A DNA stretch of 36,640 bases from an uncultured Clostridia bacterium (GCA_946645685.1 CAMPCJ010000008.1:1-36640), one strand, 5' to 3'. Counted from the stretch's first letter, positions 23,530-31,846 are shown. A program made the numbers and translations. Notes: a model not told the origin generated them from the letters alone.

Positions 23530-24339
23530 ATGGAAAAGAAAGATTCTATGAAGACCGTGCGCGGCTTTGCCAAAGCCGGCGCCATCCTGCTGCGGATCGC
23601 GCAGGTGTTGGCTATCATCGGCTTTGTGGGGTTGATCATCGGTCTGGTCAGCCTGGCGGTGATCCCCGCCGATCTGGTGCGGGTCACCGTGGGAACGAAC
23701 GTGAAGGTGGACGTGAACATGACCGCCATCCTATCCGCCGAGGAGTGGCAGAGGGTGAAGGAAGACGTCCGGCAGAGCATCGCCGTCGACGGAGACGAGG
23801 AGCTTGCCGTCACCGATACCGGCGTGACGATCACCACCGACGGCGCGGCGGAAATGACCCGGGGCGATCTGGCGTTTGCCATAATGCCGCCGCTTCTGAC
23901 CCTGGCGGTGCTGTGGTATTTCTGCCGGGAGCTGCGGAAGGCGCTGGTGAACATCCGTGACGGGCAGGAGCCCTTCACCCGGGAGAACGCCGGACACCTG
24001 AAAGCCGCCGGTATCACGCTGCTGGTGGGCGCCGCCGCGCCCGCCGTCGCCACCTGGTTCATCAGGGTCTTTGCCACCCTGCGGGAAGGCGTCGGCATCA
24101 ACCTTACCATGGCCTTCGCGGGGCTGATGCTCCTGGGGCTTTCCGCACTGTTCAACGCCGTGGCGGACAGCCGTCAGCCCGTGGCGCCGCCCCCCGCCTT
24201 TACCGGGTACAGCGGTTATACCGCCGCCCCCGCCCCGGAACAGACGCCGGAGCAGACGCCGGAGCAGACGCCGGAACAGGCGCCGGAGCAGACGCCCGGG
24301 GAATCACCTTCCTCGCAAGACGACCCCAACGCCTTTTGA
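23530..24339 (+). CDS. DUF2975-like four-TM membrane protein with EQTP-repeat tail
   Basis: A 269-residue protein: TM helices at about residues 18-46, 115-132, 157-178 and 190-208, and an extracytoplasmic loop between the first two. Before the third helix there is a DGQEPFTRENAGHLKAAG motif like that of DUF2975 proteins. The C-terminus is a repetitive Glu-Gln-Thr-Pro tail ending DDPNAF. It lies 33 bp after the Ig-like surface protein gene and before a strong terminator. The DUF assignment is from motif resemblance; biochemical function is unknown. Confidence 0.78.
   Translation: MEKKDSMKTVRGFAKAGAILLRIAQVLAIIGFVGLIIGLVSLAVIPADLVRVTVGTNVKVDVNMTAILSAEEWQRVKEDVRQSIAVDGDEELAVTDTGVTITTDGAAEMTRGDLAFAIMPPLLTLAVLWYFCRELRKALVNIRDGQEPFTRENAGHLKAAGITLLVGAAAPAVATWFIRVFATLREGVGINLTMAFAGLMLLGLSALFNAVADSRQPVAPPPAFTGYSGYTAAPAPEQTPEQTPEQTPEQAPEQTPGESPSSQDDPNAF
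24238..24297 (+). repeat. In-frame 12-bp repeats encoding Glu-Gln-Thr-Pro
   Basis: Five tandem 12-bp units (GARCAGRCGCCS type) encode EQTP, EQTP, EQTP, EQAP and EQTP in the cytoplasmic tail. They are prone to in-frame length change. Confidence 0.88.
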
Positions 24340-24345
24340 GTGCAT

Positions 24346-24386
24346 AAAAAAAGAATGCGGATCCGCGGATCCGCACTCTTTTTTTT
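24346..24386. terminator. Bidirectional terminator between convergent genes
   Basis: GAATGCGGATCC (24353-24364) and GGATCCGCACTC (24367-24378) form an 11-of-12 bp stem with A7 on the left and T8 on the right. It serves the rsmF operon and the minus-strand ABC ATPase gene. Confidence 0.93.
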
Positions 24387-24398
24387 GCGTTTTTGCGC

Positions 24399-25511
24399 TC
24401 AGAGCAGTTCAACCGAGCCGACGCCGATGAGGGCGCCCGTATCCCGGCGGAAAAGGGGGAGCTGTGCGCCGGCAAAGCGCACCCGCACCGTCTGCCCGAT
24501 GGTCAGGGGCGTTTCTCCGAAGATCACGGCGGAAAGAAGCGCGTCCCCCCGTTTGATCTGCACCGTGGTCTCCATCCCCGCGGGCAGGACGCTGTATACC
24601 TCGGCGAGCATGCCGCTCTCTCCCGGAAGGAGCTGTTCCGGGCGCACGCCCAGCGTTACCAGACCGTCCCGGGGCATCTCCCCCGCCCGGTCGGAAAAGG
24701 TGAAGCGGGCGTTTTGATCCCCCGCCAATCTCAGCAGGAGTTCTTCCCCGGGCAGCACCTGCGCGGGGAGCAGATTGATGGGCGGCGCGCCCACGAAGGA
24801 CGCGGCGAAGAGGTTGGCGGGGCGGCGGTACACCGTGAGCGGCGGCGCGCACTGGCGCACCACGCCCTGCTCCATCAGACAGATGGTGGTGGACAGGGTC
24901 ATGGCTTCCAGCTGGTCGTGGGTGACGTAGAGGAAGGTGCAGCCCGTCGCCAGATGGAGCCGCTGCAGCTCCGAGCGCATTTCCAGCCGGAGCTTGGCGT
25001 CCAGGTTGGACAGGGGCTCGTCCATCAGGATCAGCCGGGGACGGGGCGCCAGGGTACGGGCGATGGCGACCCGCTGCTGCTGTCCGCCGGAAAGCTGGGC
25101 GGGATAGCGATCCAGCAGCGCGTCGATCTTCACCGTCCGCGCCACCTCCTTCACCCGCTCGCCGATCCGCTCTTTGGTCAGGTCGCCCCCCTGCAGGGGG
25201 TAGGCGATGTTTTGATACACCGTCATGTTCGGCCACAGGGCGTAGTTCTGGAACAGAAGCCCGATCCCCCGGCGGTTGGCGGGGACGTTGATGTGCCTTT
25301 CCCGGTCGAAAACGGTCTTCCCGAACAGGTCGATGCGCCCGTCCGTGGGGGTCTCCAGCCCGGCGATCATCCGCAGGGTGGTGGTCTTCCCGCAGCCGGA
25401 GGGTCCCAGAAGGGTGACGAATGCCTTCTCCTCCACCGTCAGGGACAGGTCGTTTACGGCGCAGACTTCGCCGAAGCGCCGGGTCACGTGTGTCATGGTG
25501 ATCGCTGCCAT
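24399..25511 (-). CDS. Solitary ABC transporter ATPase, sugar (CUT1/MsmK/UgpC-like) type
   Basis: A 370-residue ATPase: Walker A GPSGCGKTT (residues 36-44), Q-loop LLFQNYALWPN, signature LSGGQQQRVAIAR, Walker B LILMDEPLSNLD, and switch His in YVTHDQLEAM. A C-terminal TOBE-type regulatory domain (about 235-370) contains LGVRPEQL. This layout is that of MalK/UgpC/MsmX proteins. No permease or binding protein is adjacent, so it may energise several sugar transporters, as MsmX does in Bacillus. The ATG at 25511 has CGGAGAAA. The frame stays open far upstream, but only this start is preceded by a promoter and ribosome site. Confidence 0.93.
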   Translation of the reverse strand: MAAITMTHVTRRFGEVCAVNDLSLTVEEKAFVTLLGPSGCGKTTTLRMIAGLETPTDGRIDLFGKTVFDRERHINVPANRRGIGLLFQNYALWPNMTVYQNIAYPLQGGDLTKERIGERVKEVARTVKIDALLDRYPAQLSGGQQQRVAIARTLAPRPRLILMDEPLSNLDAKLRLEMRSELQRLHLATGCTFLYVTHDQLEAMTLSTTICLMEQGVVRQCAPPLTVYRRPANLFAASFVGAPPINLLPAQVLPGEELLLRLAGDQNARFTFSDRAGEMPRDGLVTLGVRPEQLLPGESGMLAEVYSVLPAGMETTVQIKRGDALLSAVIFGETPLTIGQTVRVRFAGAQLPLFRRDTGALIGVGSVELL

Positions 25512-25580
25512 AGTTTCTCCGTTCCTATCAGTTGTTGATGGGGTGGCGGGCGCCGTTTCGTCCGGCGCTCTTACGGGATG

Positions 25581-25609
25581 AGTATACCACGCCAAAGCAA
25601 AACATTCAA
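25581..25609 (-). promoter_or_regulatory. Promoter of the solitary ABC ATPase gene
   Basis: TTGAAT (25609-25604), 17-bp spacer and TATACT (25586-25581). It is divergent from the promoter of the MprF-like operon. Confidence 0.75.
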
Positions 25610-25689
25610 CAGAAAAACCAAGGAAATGGCGCCCCCCGCCCGCCGGAAAACGGGGAATTCCCGGAAAACACCGGGTTTGCTTCTTTCCC

Positions 25690-25718
25690 TTGCAAAACGG
25701 GGAACAGTGTGATACAAT
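25690..25718 (+). promoter_or_regulatory. Promoter of the MprF-like/GT4 operon
   Basis: TTGCAA (25690-25695), 17-bp spacer and TACAAT (25713-25718), about 50 bp before the GTG start at 25767. Confidence 0.78.
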
Positions 25719-25766
25719 GATAAGAACACACCCCGGCGGGGAATCGGAGCAAAAGGAGGAGGCGGC

Positions 25767-26825
25767 GTGAAGTCGAAGAAAAAGCAGCTCTTCAATCTGT
25801 TTGTCTGCGTCAGCTGCGGTGCCGTCGTGATCGGCTTTTTGTTCTTTTCCACCGAGCCCGCGTCCCTCGCCGCTTCCGTTCGGGAGCTGCGGATCGGCTG
25901 GCTTCTGGGCGCTGTGGGGTGTATGCCGGTTTATTGGCTTTTGGAGGCGTGGGCGCTGCATATCCTGCTGAAAAAGATGGATCCCGCCCGCCGCTTCCGG
26001 GACAGCTTCAAGGTCGCCATGGGCGGGCAGTATTTCAACGCCATCACTCCCTTTTCCACCGGGGGACAGCCCTTTCAGGCGTACGCTCTCACCCGGCAGG
26101 GCATGACCGTCAGCGACGGCGCCGTGGGGCTTTTGGGCAGGTTTCTCATGTATCAATCCGCCCTGGTGGCGGTGTCCACCGTGCTGCTCGTCGTGCGGCT
26201 GGGGTATTTTCTGGAGCGGGTGCAGAACTTCGCGCTGGTGGTCCTGGTCGGGTACGCCGTGAATTTCGCGGTGCTGGCGGGTCTTTTGGCGGTGGGACTG
26301 TTCCGGGGCGCGGCGGAGTTCGTCTGCCGGAACGCCATCCGCCTGGGGGGCAAGATGCGCCTGGTGAAGGACGCGGCGGAAAAAGAAAAGGCGGCGGAAG
26401 AGAGCCTGCGCCGCTTCCATGAAAATTTCCGCGTCCTGCTCCGCCACGGCAAACGGATGTGGGCGGGCTTCTTTCTCTCCGTCCTGCAGCTTTTGGCGTA
26501 CCTGGCGGTGCCCTGGTTCATCTATCGCGCCTTCGGGCTGTCCGGGGCGGATCCCCTCACCATTTTGGGGGCGCAGGGCTTTGTGATGATGATCTCCTCT
26601 TTCGTACCCATCCCCGGCGCGGCGGTGGGAGCGGAAGGTTCCTTTTATTTCTTCTTCCGGGGTCTGTTCCGGGAGCGGCTCGCCGTCGCCATGGTGCTGT
26701 GGCGGTTCATCACCTTCTATCTGACGGTGGTGGTCGGCGCCGTATTTGCCTTGCAGACGGGGAAAAAGCAGGGCGGCATGCTTGAGAAAGGCGGGTCCAT
26801 CCATGAAGATCGGTCTGTTCAATGA
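25767..26825 (+). CDS. MprF-like / lysylphosphatidylglycerol-synthase-TM-domain membrane protein
   Basis: A 352-residue polytopic membrane protein of the UPF0104 family (the flippase-like half of MprF without the C-terminal lysyltransferase domain). Hallmarks are GGQYFNAITPFSTGGQPFQAY in the first half and ISSFVPIPGAAVGAEGSFYFFF near the end, with about eight membrane helices. It starts with GTG after AAAGGAGGAG. It overlaps the following glycosyltransferase by 23 bp. The context suggests moving or helping assemble a glycolipid in the cytoplasmic membrane; the substrate is not known. Confidence 0.9.
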   Translation: MKSKKKQLFNLFVCVSCGAVVIGFLFFSTEPASLAASVRELRIGWLLGAVGCMPVYWLLEAWALHILLKKMDPARRFRDSFKVAMGGQYFNAITPFSTGGQPFQAYALTRQGMTVSDGAVGLLGRFLMYQSALVAVSTVLLVVRLGYFLERVQNFALVVLVGYAVNFAVLAGLLAVGLFRGAAEFVCRNAIRLGGKMRLVKDAAEKEKAAEESLRRFHENFRVLLRHGKRMWAGFFLSVLQLLAYLAVPWFIYRAFGLSGADPLTILGAQGFVMMISSFVPIPGAAVGAEGSFYFFFRGLFRERLAVAMVLWRFITFYLTVVVGAVFALQTGKKQGGMLEKGGSIHEDRSVQ

Positions 26826-27987
26826 CTCCTTTCCCCCCACCATCGACGGGGTGGCGAACGCGGTGCTCAATTACGCCCGCATTCTGACGGAAAAAGGGGA
26901 CGCGGTCACGGTGGTCACCCCGCGCTATCCCAACGTGGAAGACGACTATCCCTTCCGGGTCTACCGGTATCCGTCCTTCCGGTTTCCCGGGGAAATGCCC
27001 TACCGCATCGGGATGCCCTGGGCGCCGTCCGCCGTGCGGGACGTTCACAAGGAACGGTTCGACGTGATGCACGTCCATTCTCCCTGGGCGTCCTCCGTGA
27101 TGGCGCACGAAACGGCGCTTTTGTCCAAAAAGAAGATCCCCACCATCCTCACCTACCACACCAAGTTTGACGTGGACATCGACCGCTACATCCAGAACCG
27201 GGCGTTCAACGCCGTGGTGCGGGATTTTGTGCTTACCAACATCGGCTACGCCGACGAGGTGTGGGCGGTGTCGGAGGGCACCGTGCCCAGCCTGCGGAAG
27301 ATCGGGTACGAGGGAGACGTGGTCGTCATGCCCAACGGGACGGACTTTCCCAAGGGCAAAGCCCCCCGGGACGAGGTGGCGGAGATCGACCGGATCTGGC
27401 GCACCCGGGGCGAGTATCCCGTGTTTTTGTACTGCGGGCGAATGATGTGGTACAAGAACATCCAGATCATTCTGGATACGTTGAAAAACCTCAAGGACGA
27501 GGGGATCGCCTTCAAGGCGTTTTTCGTGGGGGATTCCCCGGATCGCCCCGCCATTGAGTTGTACGCGAAGAAAAAGGGACTGGACGACCGGGTCATTTTC
27601 ACCGGCGCCGTCACGGATCGGGAAAAGGTGCGCGCCTTTTTCAGCCGGGCGGATCTGTTCCTTTTCCCGTCCACCTACGACACCAGCGGGTTGGTGGTGA
27701 AGGAAGCCGCCGCCTGCGCCTGCGCCTCCGTTCTGGTGGCGGGCAGCTGCGCCGCGGAGGGCGTGATCGACGGGGAGACGGGGCTTTTGAGTCCCACCGA
27801 AGACGCCGAGGGCTTTACCAAAGTCGTTCTCGCCGCGATCCGCCGCCCCGGGTTTCCGGAGGCGCTTGGCAAGGCGGCGCAGGAGAAAGTATATTATTCC
27901 TGGGAAGATTCCGTTGCCGCCGCGCGGGCGCGTTACGAGCGGCTGTACGAAAGCTTTCACAGAAGGGAGAAACGCAAGAGATCATGA
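26803..27987 (+). CDS. Family-4 glycosyltransferase (first of pair)
   Basis: A 394-residue GT-B fold enzyme. The N-terminal acceptor domain begins MKIGLFNDSFPPTIDGVANAV, and HVHSPWASSVMAH and LTYHTKFDVDIDRYIQ follow. The donor-binding half has VFLYCGRMMWYKN, VIFTGAVTDREKV and PSTYDTSGLVVKEAAACA, the GT4 sugar-nucleotide site. It resembles glycosyltransferases that put sugars on diacylglycerol or phosphatidylinositol. ATG 26803 lies within the 3' end of the flippase-like gene; the earlier open frame is a read-through of that gene. The donor and acceptor are inferred, not shown. Confidence 0.9.
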   Translation: MKIGLFNDSFPPTIDGVANAVLNYARILTEKGDAVTVVTPRYPNVEDDYPFRVYRYPSFRFPGEMPYRIGMPWAPSAVRDVHKERFDVMHVHSPWASSVMAHETALLSKKKIPTILTYHTKFDVDIDRYIQNRAFNAVVRDFVLTNIGYADEVWAVSEGTVPSLRKIGYEGDVVVMPNGTDFPKGKAPRDEVAEIDRIWRTRGEYPVFLYCGRMMWYKNIQIILDTLKNLKDEGIAFKAFFVGDSPDRPAIELYAKKKGLDDRVIFTGAVTDREKVRAFFSRADLFLFPSTYDTSGLVVKEAAACACASVLVAGSCAAEGVIDGETGLLSPTEDAEGFTKVVLAAIRRPGFPEALGKAAQEKVYYSWEDSVAAARARYERLYESFHRREKRKRS

Positions 27988-28982
27988 AGATCTTACTCTA
28001 TACGGAAAGCAGGAAATTGCTTCGGCACAGCGGTCTGGGTCGTGCCATCGAGCATCAGGAGAGGGCCCTCCGGGAAAACGGCGTGCCCTTTACCACCTCC
28101 CCCAAGGAGGACTATGATCTGCTCCACGTGAATTTCTACGGGCCCAAGACCTTTTTTCTGGTGAAAAAAGCGCGGCGGAAGGGGAAAAAGGTCGTGTACC
28201 ACGCCCATTCCACCGAGGAGGATTTTCGCAATTCCTACCGCTGTTCCAACGCGCTGGCGCCGCTGTTCAAGTGGTGGATTTGCCGCTGTTACCGGATGGG
28301 GGACGCCATCGTCACCCCCACACCGTATTCCAAGCGGCTCCTGGAGGGGTACGGGCTGACCAACGTCCACGCCATTTCCAACGGCGTGGATACCGCCTTC
28401 TTTCAGCGGGATGAGGAAGCGGGGCGCGCCTGGCGGGAAAAGCTCCGCCTCGCCCCGACCGACAAGGTGGTTTTGGGGATCGGGCTGTATCTGGAGCGCA
28501 AGGGCATCCTGGACTTTGTGGAGATGGCGCGCCGGATGCCGGACGTGAAGTTCGTGTGGCTGGGTCACTTGAATCTGTCCCTGGTGCCCGACAAGATCCG
28601 CCGGGCGGTCACCTGCGGCCTGCCCAACCTGCTTTTCCCCGGGTACGTGCCGGCGGAGGAGGTGCGCGCCGCCATGAGCGGGTGCGATCTCTACTGGTTC
28701 CCCACCCTGGAGGAGAACGAGGGCATTCCCGCCCTGGAGGCGTGCGCCTGCAAAACGCCCCTTTTGGTGCGGGACATCCCCGTGTTCAGCGAATGGCTCA
28801 CCGACGGGGAGACCTGCTTTAAGGCAAAGGACGTGGACGGGTTTGAGGAAAAGATCCGCGCCGTCCTGTCCGGCAGCGCCCCCGATCTGACGGAAGCGGC
28901 GTATCAGGTGGCACTGTCCCACGACGTGGCACCGGTGGGACGGGAATTGATCAAGGTGTACCGTTCTCTGCTGGGAGAATAA
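27984..28982 (+). CDS. Family-4 glycosyltransferase (second of pair)
   Basis: A 332-residue GT4 enzyme starting MKILLYTESRKLLRHSGLGRAI, with DLLHVNFYGP, KVVYHAHSTEEDFRNSYR, HAISNGVDT, VVLGIGLYLERKGILDFVE and the catalytic EENEGIPALEACACKTP. The ATGA overlap with the upstream glycosyltransferase signals tight coupling. Pairs of GT4 enzymes beside an MprF-like membrane protein are known in Firmicutes for diglycosyl-diacylglycerol (lipoteichoic acid anchor) synthesis, so the pair may act in sequence on one lipid. This role is inferred from context. Confidence 0.9.
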   Translation: MKILLYTESRKLLRHSGLGRAIEHQERALRENGVPFTTSPKEDYDLLHVNFYGPKTFFLVKKARRKGKKVVYHAHSTEEDFRNSYRCSNALAPLFKWWICRCYRMGDAIVTPTPYSKRLLEGYGLTNVHAISNGVDTAFFQRDEEAGRAWREKLRLAPTDKVVLGIGLYLERKGILDFVEMARRMPDVKFVWLGHLNLSLVPDKIRRAVTCGLPNLLFPGYVPAEEVRAAMSGCDLYWFPTLEENEGIPALEACACKTPLLVRDIPVFSEWLTDGETCFKAKDVDGFEEKIRAVLSGSAPDLTEAAYQVALSHDVAPVGRELIKVYRSLLGE

Positions 28983-28992
28983 AGAAAAACGA

Positions 28993-29030
28993 AAACAGAG
29001 CTGATCCTACACAGGATCAGCTCTGTTTTT
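28993..29030. terminator. Bidirectional terminator after the GT4 pair
   Basis: A 17-bp perfect stem from AAAACAGAGCTGATCCT (28993-29009) and its complement (29014-29030) with loop ACAC. It is flanked by A- and T-rich ends so it works for both the plus-strand operon and the minus-strand gene at 29040. Confidence 0.94.
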
Positions 29031-29039
29031 ATGCCGTTT

Positions 29040-29519
29040 TCAAGGGTTTTTGCGGGCAAACAGATCCGCCAGGATCAGCCCCAGACACGCCCCCCGGACG
29101 AAAAAGCCCGCACTGGCGCCGAGCCATCCGTACCAGGGCAGGAGGGAAAAGGGAAACAGCCGCAGGATCAGATCCGCCCCGCAGGCGGCGGCCAGGAAAA
29201 AGCGGGTGACGCGGGACGGTTTTCCCCCGCGCCCCAAAAGCCGCTTCAGAAGTATGCCCCCTGCCAAAGCGAGCCCGGGCAAAAGAAGGGCGACGAGGAC
29301 TTCACTGCCGCTCAGCCGGTACAGGAAGGACAGGGCAAAGGCTTCCCACCGGGGCAGCGCCGCCAGGGGCAGATCAAACAAAAGGCGCCAGGCGCCTCCC
29401 ACCAGCGCATAGGGGTAGAGGGAAGCCAGAACGATATAGAGAGCGGGCACAAGGGACAGGATCTGCCAGACGTCCACCGCAAGGACGGCAAAGCCGTACC
29501 GGTCAAGATAGCGTTTCAT
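29040..29519 (-). CDS. Hypothetical four-TM membrane protein
   Basis: A 159-residue hydrophobic protein, not assigned to any family. Hydrophobic segments are at about residues 10-36, 40-65, 72-92 and 104-150, the last long enough for two helices; a basic loop (KRLLGRGGKPSR) precedes it. The ATGA overlap with the gene at 29516-30136 shows coupled translation, so the two products may form one complex. No function is inferred. Confidence 0.72.
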   Translation of the reverse strand: MKRYLDRYGFAVLAVDVWQILSLVPALYIVLASLYPYALVGGAWRLLFDLPLAALPRWEAFALSFLYRLSGSEVLVALLLPGLALAGGILLKRLLGRGGKPSRVTRFFLAAACGADLILRLFPFSLLPWYGWLGASAGFFVRGACLGLILADLFARKNP

Positions 29520-30136
29520 GCCGCCCCTCCTTCCCCGGTAAGGTACCGCGCGGCAAGATGCGCTTCGTCCGCGGCTTTGTCATCCCGCACCCGGCTCACT
29601 TCCGCGCCCGTTTCCGGGTCGAACAGGATCACGGTGACGGCGGCGGGCGGTACGCCCGTCCCCAGGGAGGCAAGGGCGCACAGGGGATTTTTCTCCGGCA
29701 GGTTGCCGGCGGGGGAGGTCTCGGTGAACACCAGCAGTCCGTCGCCGCGCCGACCCCGCAGGACGGCGCCCCGTGCCGCCACGGTCTTTTCATAACCGTC
29801 CAGATCCACCGCGACCACGTCGCAGAACAGAACGCCCAAGTCGCTGTGGCGGTATTCGTTGATGTAAAGGACGTTCCCCACGGCGGCGCAGCCCCAGTCC
29901 CTGCCGAAATCCCCCGGCACCTTCAGGCTGCCGGTGAGGGCGTCCCCCTCGTACAGTCCGTTGGGCAGATAGGCGGAATAGCGCACGCTCAAAGCCGTCC
30001 CCGGGATCTTCTCGAACACGTTCACCACGCTGCGGTCGGCAACGTCCGTCACCCGGACGGAGAAGAACAGCGCCACGGCGGTGAACACCAGCACGACCCC
30101 CACCAGGGCGTTCAAAGAGAATTTCGGCTCCCGCAT
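29516..30136 (-). CDS. Hypothetical protein with N-terminal membrane anchor
   Basis: A 206-residue protein: a short positive N-terminus, one TM helix (about residues 9-27, LNALVGVVLVFTAVALFF), then a mostly beta-type extracytoplasmic domain. Segments such as VGNVLYINEYRHSDLGVLF, VVAVDLDGYEKTVAARG and VILFDPETGAEVSRV suggest a beta-propeller-like or repeat-blade fold. No family is recognised. The ATG at 30136 has AAAAAAGGAG upstream, after the LRR gene's terminator. Coupled to the small TM protein downstream. Confidence 0.75.
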   Translation of the reverse strand: MREPKFSLNALVGVVLVFTAVALFFSVRVTDVADRSVVNVFEKIPGTALSVRYSAYLPNGLYEGDALTGSLKVPGDFGRDWGCAAVGNVLYINEYRHSDLGVLFCDVVAVDLDGYEKTVAARGAVLRGRRGDGLLVFTETSPAGNLPEKNPLCALASLGTGVPPAAVTVILFDPETGAEVSRVRDDKAADEAHLAARYLTGEGGAA

Positions 30137-30161
30137 AGAAATAACTCCTTTTTTATGGGAT

Positions 30162-30191
30162 AAAACAGACCCGTCGGCTGAAGCGGGTCTG
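30162..30191 (-). terminator. Terminator after the LRR protein gene
   Basis: On the minus strand CAGACCCG (30191-30184) pairs with CGGGTCTG (30173-30166) across a 10-nt loop and is followed by TTTTA. It lies between the LRR gene and the gene at 29516-30136. No separate promoter for that downstream pair is obvious, so partial read-through is possible. Confidence 0.8.
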
Positions 30192-30202
30192 CTTTTTGTA
30201 TC

Positions 30203-31741
30203 TTATCGGTCGTATTTGCTGAACGCCTCCGGCAGCTCGGTGCAGTTGTCCACGTGGAACATACCGTTCTTGCCCCAGGCGGCATAGTAGCGCTCGTGGG
30301 TGCGCCAGCCGTTGTCGATGGAGCCGGTGCCCTGGGTGATGATGGTGGCGTTGGGATAATGCTCCCGCAGATACGCCACCTGCTCGGCGGGAACGGGCAC
30401 GTGCTCCATCCACAGCCGCTCCAGCATGGGCAGATCGAAGAGGGGCGAAAAGTCCGTTACGTTGTGCAGGTAGCTCACGTTCACGTCCACCAGCTCCTTG
30501 CACTGCGCCAGGGGCGAAATGTCCGTCAGGTTCCGGCTGTTCACGAACAGCTCGATGTAATGCAGGTGCTTCAGCTTCGCCACGGGGGTCAGATCCGACA
30601 CCTGGTTGTCCACCAACACCAGCAGCCGCAGCTCCTTCAGGTAATCCCCGATGACGGAAATGTCCGTTACCGCCTGATGCCCCAGATCCAGCGCCTGGAG
30701 ATCGGTGCAGTATTTCAGCACCTGGATGTCGTCGGAGGTCATGCGCCGGTGGCTGTAATTGGTGATGAGGACGGAGAACGCCACCGCGTCCGTTTTCAGC
30801 GACCACTGCCCCAGATACACCCGCCACACCACCTTGGTGTTCGGCATCTCGTCCCGGAGAGCGGCAAGCTCTTCGTTGGAAGCGCCGCAGTCGGACAGAT
30901 CCAGCCGGGCGAGCTTGGGGAAGAGGGGGATCGCCTTGCGGATCATATCCACGGTCACGTCTTTTCTGCCGGAAAGGTCCAGCTCGGAAACGTAGGAGTC
31001 ATACGTTTTGCCCGCCAGCTCCACGTTCCAGCCGAACGCCACGTTCGGGAACGCGGTGGCAAGAGCTGTCTGCTCCTCGGCGGAAAACGGCTTGCCCCGA
31101 AGATCCACTTCCGTCAGAGCGGGCAGGAGGGCGAGCCCCTCTTTCAGGCTGTCGCAGTTCACGTCGGCGCCCTTCAGATCCAGCGTGGTGATATTGTCCT
31201 CCAGCTCCATGCCGAAGACGTTTACCCTTGTCACCATCCGAAAGTTCACGCCGGGAAAGTCCGCCCGCAGAGCGTCCAGGGTCGCCCGGGGCACCACGGT
31301 GCCGGTAGCGACCACTTCCTTCAAATTCTTCATATAGGGCAAAACGGCGCGCAGCTCGGCAAGATCCCCCAGATCCTTGTCGGACAGATCCACGCTTTCC
31401 GCGTCCGTCTCATAGGCGCCGCCGTAGAGGGAGGCGTAGGTGGTATAGATCAACTCGGCGCCGGGAAACGTCTTTTTCAGCTTTTCCTCCGACCGCACCT
31501 CCACCCGGTAGGAGCCCAGATCCAGCTTTTTCAGGCGATGAAGCTGGGAAAGCGTCCGGATCACCGTATCCGGATCCTCCCGCACCTCCTCCGTCAGGGT
31601 GAATTCCGTCGCGTCCGCGCGGACGGTCTGCCCGTACAGATGGAGGGGACGGACGGCGTAGAAGTAGAACATCAAAACAACGCCGGCGATGAGAATGACG
31701 GCGGCAACGATGCCGATGGTCAGTTTTTTCTTGGACAGCAT
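30203..31741 (-). CDS. Membrane-anchored leucine-rich-repeat protein
   Basis: A 512-residue protein with an N-terminal signal anchor (MLSKKKLTIGIVAAVILIAG and on to about residue 30) and the rest outside the cell. Leucine-rich repeats are seen throughout: SVDLSDKDLGDLAEL, TTLDLKGADVNCDSL, TEVDLRGKPF, SELDLSGRKDVT, ARLDLSDCGASNE, QALDLGHQAVTDIS and LVLVDNQVSDLTPV. The C-terminal ones are of the bacterial internalin-like DLTP/DISPL type. No sortase motif or second TM is seen. The frame is open to 31786, but ATG 31741 follows AAAGAGGG and begins the anchor. Likely a protein-binding scaffold at the cell surface; the partner is unknown. Confidence 0.85.
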   Translation of the reverse strand: MLSKKKLTIGIVAAVILIAGVVLMFYFYAVRPLHLYGQTVRADATEFTLTEEVREDPDTVIRTLSQLHRLKKLDLGSYRVEVRSEEKLKKTFPGAELIYTTYASLYGGAYETDAESVDLSDKDLGDLAELRAVLPYMKNLKEVVATGTVVPRATLDALRADFPGVNFRMVTRVNVFGMELEDNITTLDLKGADVNCDSLKEGLALLPALTEVDLRGKPFSAEEQTALATAFPNVAFGWNVELAGKTYDSYVSELDLSGRKDVTVDMIRKAIPLFPKLARLDLSDCGASNEELAALRDEMPNTKVVWRVYLGQWSLKTDAVAFSVLITNYSHRRMTSDDIQVLKYCTDLQALDLGHQAVTDISVIGDYLKELRLLVLVDNQVSDLTPVAKLKHLHYIELFVNSRNLTDISPLAQCKELVDVNVSYLHNVTDFSPLFDLPMLERLWMEHVPVPAEQVAYLREHYPNATIITQGTGSIDNGWRTHERYYAAWGKNGMFHVDNCTELPEAFSKYDR

Positions 31742-31776
31742 GAAAAATAAGCCCTCTTTCCTTGATTTACGGGGAT

Positions 31777-31805
31777 ATTCTATCACAGCTTTTTCTCCTT
31801 TTCAA
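31777..31805 (-). promoter_or_regulatory. LRR gene promoter
   Basis: TTGAAA (31805-31800), 17-bp spacer and TAGAAT (31782-31777) on the minus strand. Confidence 0.78.
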
Positions 31806-31846
31806 CCCAAAAGAGGCGCTTTTTTCCGCAAAAGGAAAAAGTGTCA

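Noticed and set aside
25512-26870. Upstream extension of the ABC ATPase frame to a total of 823 codons
   Set aside because: The extension is antisense to the MprF-like gene and spans two divergent promoters. The ATPase starts properly at 25511.
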